DNA from: Chryseobacterium sp.
GTDB lineage: Bacteria > Bacteroidota > Bacteroidia > Flavobacteriales > Weeksellaceae
Reading direction: 5' to 3'
Assembly (NCBI GenBank): GCA_003852805.1
Contig: RDDY01000382.1
Span: 1-8,040, forward strand
DNA length: 8,040 bases
The notes under the pieces are model-generated. The model saw only the letters and a list, made by a program, of their open reading frames with translations. It did not search any database and was not told the DNA's origin. Shown here piece by piece: positions 5,872-8,040 of the stretch. How positions within the stretch are numbered: the first letter of the stretch is position 1; each line of letters begins with the position of its first letter. The position numbers and the translations under genes are program-made.

Positions 5872-6600
5872 TTCAAACAATCAACTGTGCATTTATTTGA
5901 CCTGATTATTCAGGATGACGAAAAGGTTACTTTAGACGAGGTGGTCTTGGACGACGCCAACCGCAAGACCGTTGAGCAGTTAATCCTGGAACATCGCTTC
6001 ATAGACGAAATTCACAAACACGGTTTGCCGGCCAACAATAAAATACTGCTGTACGGCAGTTCGGGATGCGGGAAAACCATGACGGCGAAAGCCATTGCGC
6101 AAGCCTTGGGCAAGAAAATACTGATTCTTAATCTCAGCAATATCGTCAGTGCGCGTATCGGCGAAACCTCTCAGCATCTGAAGCAGGTCTTCGATAAAGC
6201 CGCTCGCGACAAAGCTGTTTTATTCTTGGATGAATTCGACCAGATCGGCAAGGCGCGTGGCAGCGACGACAAAGATGTTGGCGAAATGCGGCGCTTGGTC
6301 AATACGCTGATTCAGCTCATCGATTATTTCCCCGAAAACGCACTTTTGCTCTGCGCCACCAACCATCCCGAAATTGTGGACATTGCGCTGATGCGCCGTT
6401 TTCAGCTCAGGATAGAATACCAAAAGCCTTCACAAGAAACTCTGAATGCGTACTATGACGAACTGCAAGAGCGCTTCCCCACGCATCTTCAAAGCTTTGA
6501 AAGAATCTATGAAGTATCCTTCGCCGAGGCCAAAGACCACGCACTGACGCAGATAAAAGCGGCACTGATCAATCAACTCCTGAAAGAACAAAACGCATGA
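5869..6600 (+). CDS. Single-domain AAA ATPase
   Basis: This protein of about 243 residues is a single AAA module. Walker A is GSSGCGKT at 63-70, Walker B is AVLFLDEFD at 116-124, sensor 1 is N165 in LLLCATNHPE, and MRRF at 175-178 supplies a likely arginine finger. The fold resembles FtsH/CDC48-like remodelling modules and small bacterial AAA proteins that act on a partner, but it lacks a protease or a large substrate domain. No ATG occurs in frame before Met71, which falls within Walker A, so the start must be non-ATG. TTG at 5869 is listed; GTG at 5887, preceded by an A-rich stretch, is an equally plausible alternative giving 237 residues. The preceding in-frame stop is the methyltransferase TAG. 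The last codon overlaps the yggS-like ATG by 4 nt, indicating translational coupling. The substrate is unknown. Confidence 0.82.
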   Translation: MFKQSTVHLFDLIIQDDEKVTLDEVVLDDANRKTVEQLILEHRFIDEIHKHGLPANNKILLYGSSGCGKTMTAKAIAQALGKKILILNLSNIVSARIGETSQHLKQVFDKAARDKAVLFLDEFDQIGKARGSDDKDVGEMRRLVNTLIQLIDYFPENALLLCATNHPEIVDIALMRRFQLRIEYQKPSQETLNAYYDELQERFPTHLQSFERIYEVSFAEAKDHALTQIKAALINQLLKEQNA

Positions 6601-7325
6601 ACGAGATTGTAGAAAATATTGCGGCCATCCGGCAACGCATCGATAAAGCGTGCCGGTCGGCAGGCCGCGACCCGAAAGAAGTGAAGTTGCTGCTGGCCAC
6701 AAAAACCGTAGCGCCCGATCGAATTTTGGCCGCCATCCGCGCAGGCTATCCGCTGATTGCCGAGAACAAAGTACAGGAACTAAAGGAAAAATATGAAGCG
6801 CTGCAGGAAGAGCCGCACGACAACCATTTCATCGGCCATTTACAGAGCAATAAAATCAAAGAAATTCTTCGGTGCGATGTGCGGTGCGTGCAGTCGTTAG
6901 ACCGTTTGAGCTTAGCCCAAAAATTACAGCAGCGCCTGGAATTTGAGGACAAACACATCGACGCTTTTATTCAAGTCAACACTTCGGGCGAAGAAAGTAA
7001 ATTCGGTGCGAAACCCGAAGATGCGTTAACCCTGACGCGCGAAGTGGCGAAGCTGGACAGAATTCACATCAAAGGCTTGATGACCATCGGACTATTCAGC
7101 GCCGAAACCGAGAAGGTTCGCCGGTGTTTTAAATTATTGAAAAACATACAACAGGAAATCATCGCCGAGAACATCCCCGGAGTGGAAATGAAGGAACTAT
7201 CGATGGGCATGAGCGGCGACTTGGAAACCGCCATAGAAGAAGGCTCCACCATAGTGCGCGTGGGCACCGCCATCTTCGGCCAACGACAATACCCGGACAG
7301 CTATTACTGGCACGAGGGAAGATAA
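6597..7325 (+). CDS. yggS: YggS/PLPBP family pyridoxal-phosphate homeostasis protein
   Basis: This 242-residue cytoplasmic protein has the alanine-racemase-like TIM-barrel PLP-binding fold with no second domain, the normal length for YggS/YlmE/PROSC. Lys36 in LLLATKTV is the expected PLP Schiff-base lysine. The family signatures are present: HFIGHLQSNK, FIQVNTSGEESKFG, IKGLMTIG, ELSMGMSGDLETAI and the phosphate-binding STIVRVGTAIFGQR. Relatives buffer and deliver PLP and influence amino-acid and keto-acid metabolism; they show no robust enzymatic activity. The ATG overlaps the ATPase TGA stop as ATGA, so translation is probably coupled. It is the last gene of the inferred metallophosphoesterase-methyltransferase-ATPase-yggS operon and is closed by a hairpin terminator. 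Confidence 0.95.
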   Translation: MNEIVENIAAIRQRIDKACRSAGRDPKEVKLLLATKTVAPDRILAAIRAGYPLIAENKVQELKEKYEALQEEPHDNHFIGHLQSNKIKEILRCDVRCVQSLDRLSLAQKLQQRLEFEDKHIDAFIQVNTSGEESKFGAKPEDALTLTREVAKLDRIHIKGLMTIGLFSAETEKVRRCFKLLKNIQQEIIAENIPGVEMKELSMGMSGDLETAIEEGSTIVRVGTAIFGQRQYPDSYYWHEGR

Positions 7326-7332
7326 ACACAAC

Positions 7333-7365
7333 AAAAAAGTCGAACCCTCGGGTCCGACTTTTTTT
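7333..7365. terminator. Bidirectional terminator between convergent genes
   Basis: An A6 tract followed by GTCGAACC pairs with GGTCCGACTTTTTT across loop CTCG, with one A-C mismatch. The T tract serves the yggS side, and the A tract serves the ABC permease reading the other way. The right arm overlaps the stop codon of the minus-strand gene (7364-7366). Confidence 0.9.
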
Positions 7366-8040
7366 AGATTTCCACGGCGGTATCGTTATCGGCCGTCAGG
7401 CTTTTCTTTGCTTGTCGGCGCTTGAGGTGAAGCGCGATGAAGGAGGCAATGCCGCAGACTACGGCAATCCATATCATTGCACGGACGGCAGGCCAAGTCT
7501 GTTCTAAGGTTCCGCGCTCTATGAGCAGGATGCGAAACGCTTTCAGGAAATGCGTCAACGGAATGCCCGCCGCAATGTTTTGCACCCAAACGGGCATCTG
7601 ACTCAGCGGCCAAGTGAAGCCGCTCAATATGAAACTAGGCGTGGCCACCACCATCAGCACTTCGGTTGCTTTCAGCTGATTCGGAATCAGAATACTGACC
7701 AAAATGCCGATGAAGCAAACCGAGGTAACGAAAACTCCCGCCACCAAGGTCAGGTTCAAAAGATTCTCGCGCACCGGAATCTTGAACCAAAAAGTCAGCG
7801 CATAGTAAAGCAGCCAAATCCCGAAACTCATAATCATATACGGTATCACCTTGATAGCTACCATAGAAAACAGGGAGGTTCTGCGCGTCAGATCAACGAA
7901 GGTGCCGTTCTCGTATTCGGTAGCGAACGACAGAGCCAAGGCCAGCAAAAGGACCTGTTGCAGCACGGTAGCCAAAACACCGGGCCACAGGAAATACATA
8001 TAGTTGGTGCTTCGGTTGTATTTCTTGATAAAGCTCGTCT
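7364..8040 (-). CDS. ABC-2 type transporter permease, 5' truncated
   Basis: These are the C-terminal ~225 residues of an inner-membrane ABC exporter permease of the YhhJ/YbhR type. The frame stays open to the right window edge, reading SFIKKYNRSTNYMYF upstream of the Met at 7999. That Met is therefore internal and the true start lies beyond 8040. Numbered from it, PGVLATVLQQVLLLALALSFATEYENGTF covers the first visible helix and the coupling segment with the conserved E-x2-GT. Hydrophobic helices follow at about 46-71, 80-105, 112-130 and 173-191. TPSFILSGFTWPLSQMP at 120-136 is the typical ABC-2 motif before the last helices, followed by IPLTHFLKAFR. The tail after the last helix is basic and then acidic (DNDTAVEI). 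The cognate ATPase and adaptor genes are expected upstream on the minus strand, outside the window. The exported substrate is unknown. Confidence 0.92.
   Translation of the reverse strand, partial: TSFIKKYNRSTNYMYFLWPGVLATVLQQVLLLALALSFATEYENGTFVDLTRRTSLFSMVAIKVIPYMIMSFGIWLLYYALTFWFKIPVRENLLNLTLVAGVFVTSVCFIGILVSILIPNQLKATEVLMVVATPSFILSGFTWPLSQMPVWVQNIAAGIPLTHFLKAFRILLIERGTLEQTWPAVRAMIWIAVVCGIASFIALHLKRRQAKKSLTADNDTAVEI

Overview
The window looks like a chromosomal segment of a Bacteroidota bacterium, with a Flavobacteriia-like aerobic or microaerobic lifestyle as a weaker guess. The reasons are A-rich leaders with little Shine-Dalgarno signal, -7 motifs of the TAnnTTTG type before several genes, and a c-type cytochrome lipoprotein. 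Base composition is balanced and even, and no insertion sequence, phage gene, rRNA, tRNA or CRISPR array was seen. Eleven genes are supported: ten on the + strand and one on the - strand. The first and last are cut by the window edges.

Left part (1-1977), envelope, metal and efflux genes: the C-terminal part of an RND efflux periplasmic adaptor (CusB/CzcB type) ends in a hairpin terminator that abuts a TAnnTTTG promoter motif. A tight three-gene run follows: a small monohaem cytochrome c lipoprotein, a 61-residue exported cysteine-rich protein, and an EmrE/QacE-type small multidrug transporter. Spacings are 16 and 3 nt, so this is almost certainly one operon. The cysteine-rich protein is the least explained gene here and a candidate extracytoplasmic metal or redox protein.

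Middle part (1978-3754), two single-gene units: a DsrE-like protein with an N-terminal hydrophobic segment and a strong terminator, then an NYN-domain putative ribonuclease fused to a C-terminal cold-shock domain, also with its own terminator.

Right part (3755-7365), a probable four-gene operon: a leaderless metallophosphoesterase/5'-nucleotidase with a SoxB-like GHWDF motif, a TehB-like class I methyltransferase, a compact single-domain AAA ATPase that lacks an ATG start, and a YggS/PLPBP pyridoxal-phosphate homeostasis protein overlapping the ATPase by 4 nt. A hairpin with A and T tracts closes it and also serves the convergent ABC-2 permease on the - strand, whose 5' end lies beyond the right edge.

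No single undescribed system is proven. The best leads are the cytochrome/Cys-rich/SMR operon, the SoxB-like active site in an apparently cytoplasmic enzyme, the NYN-cold-shock fusion, and the AAA ATPase with its unusual start region.
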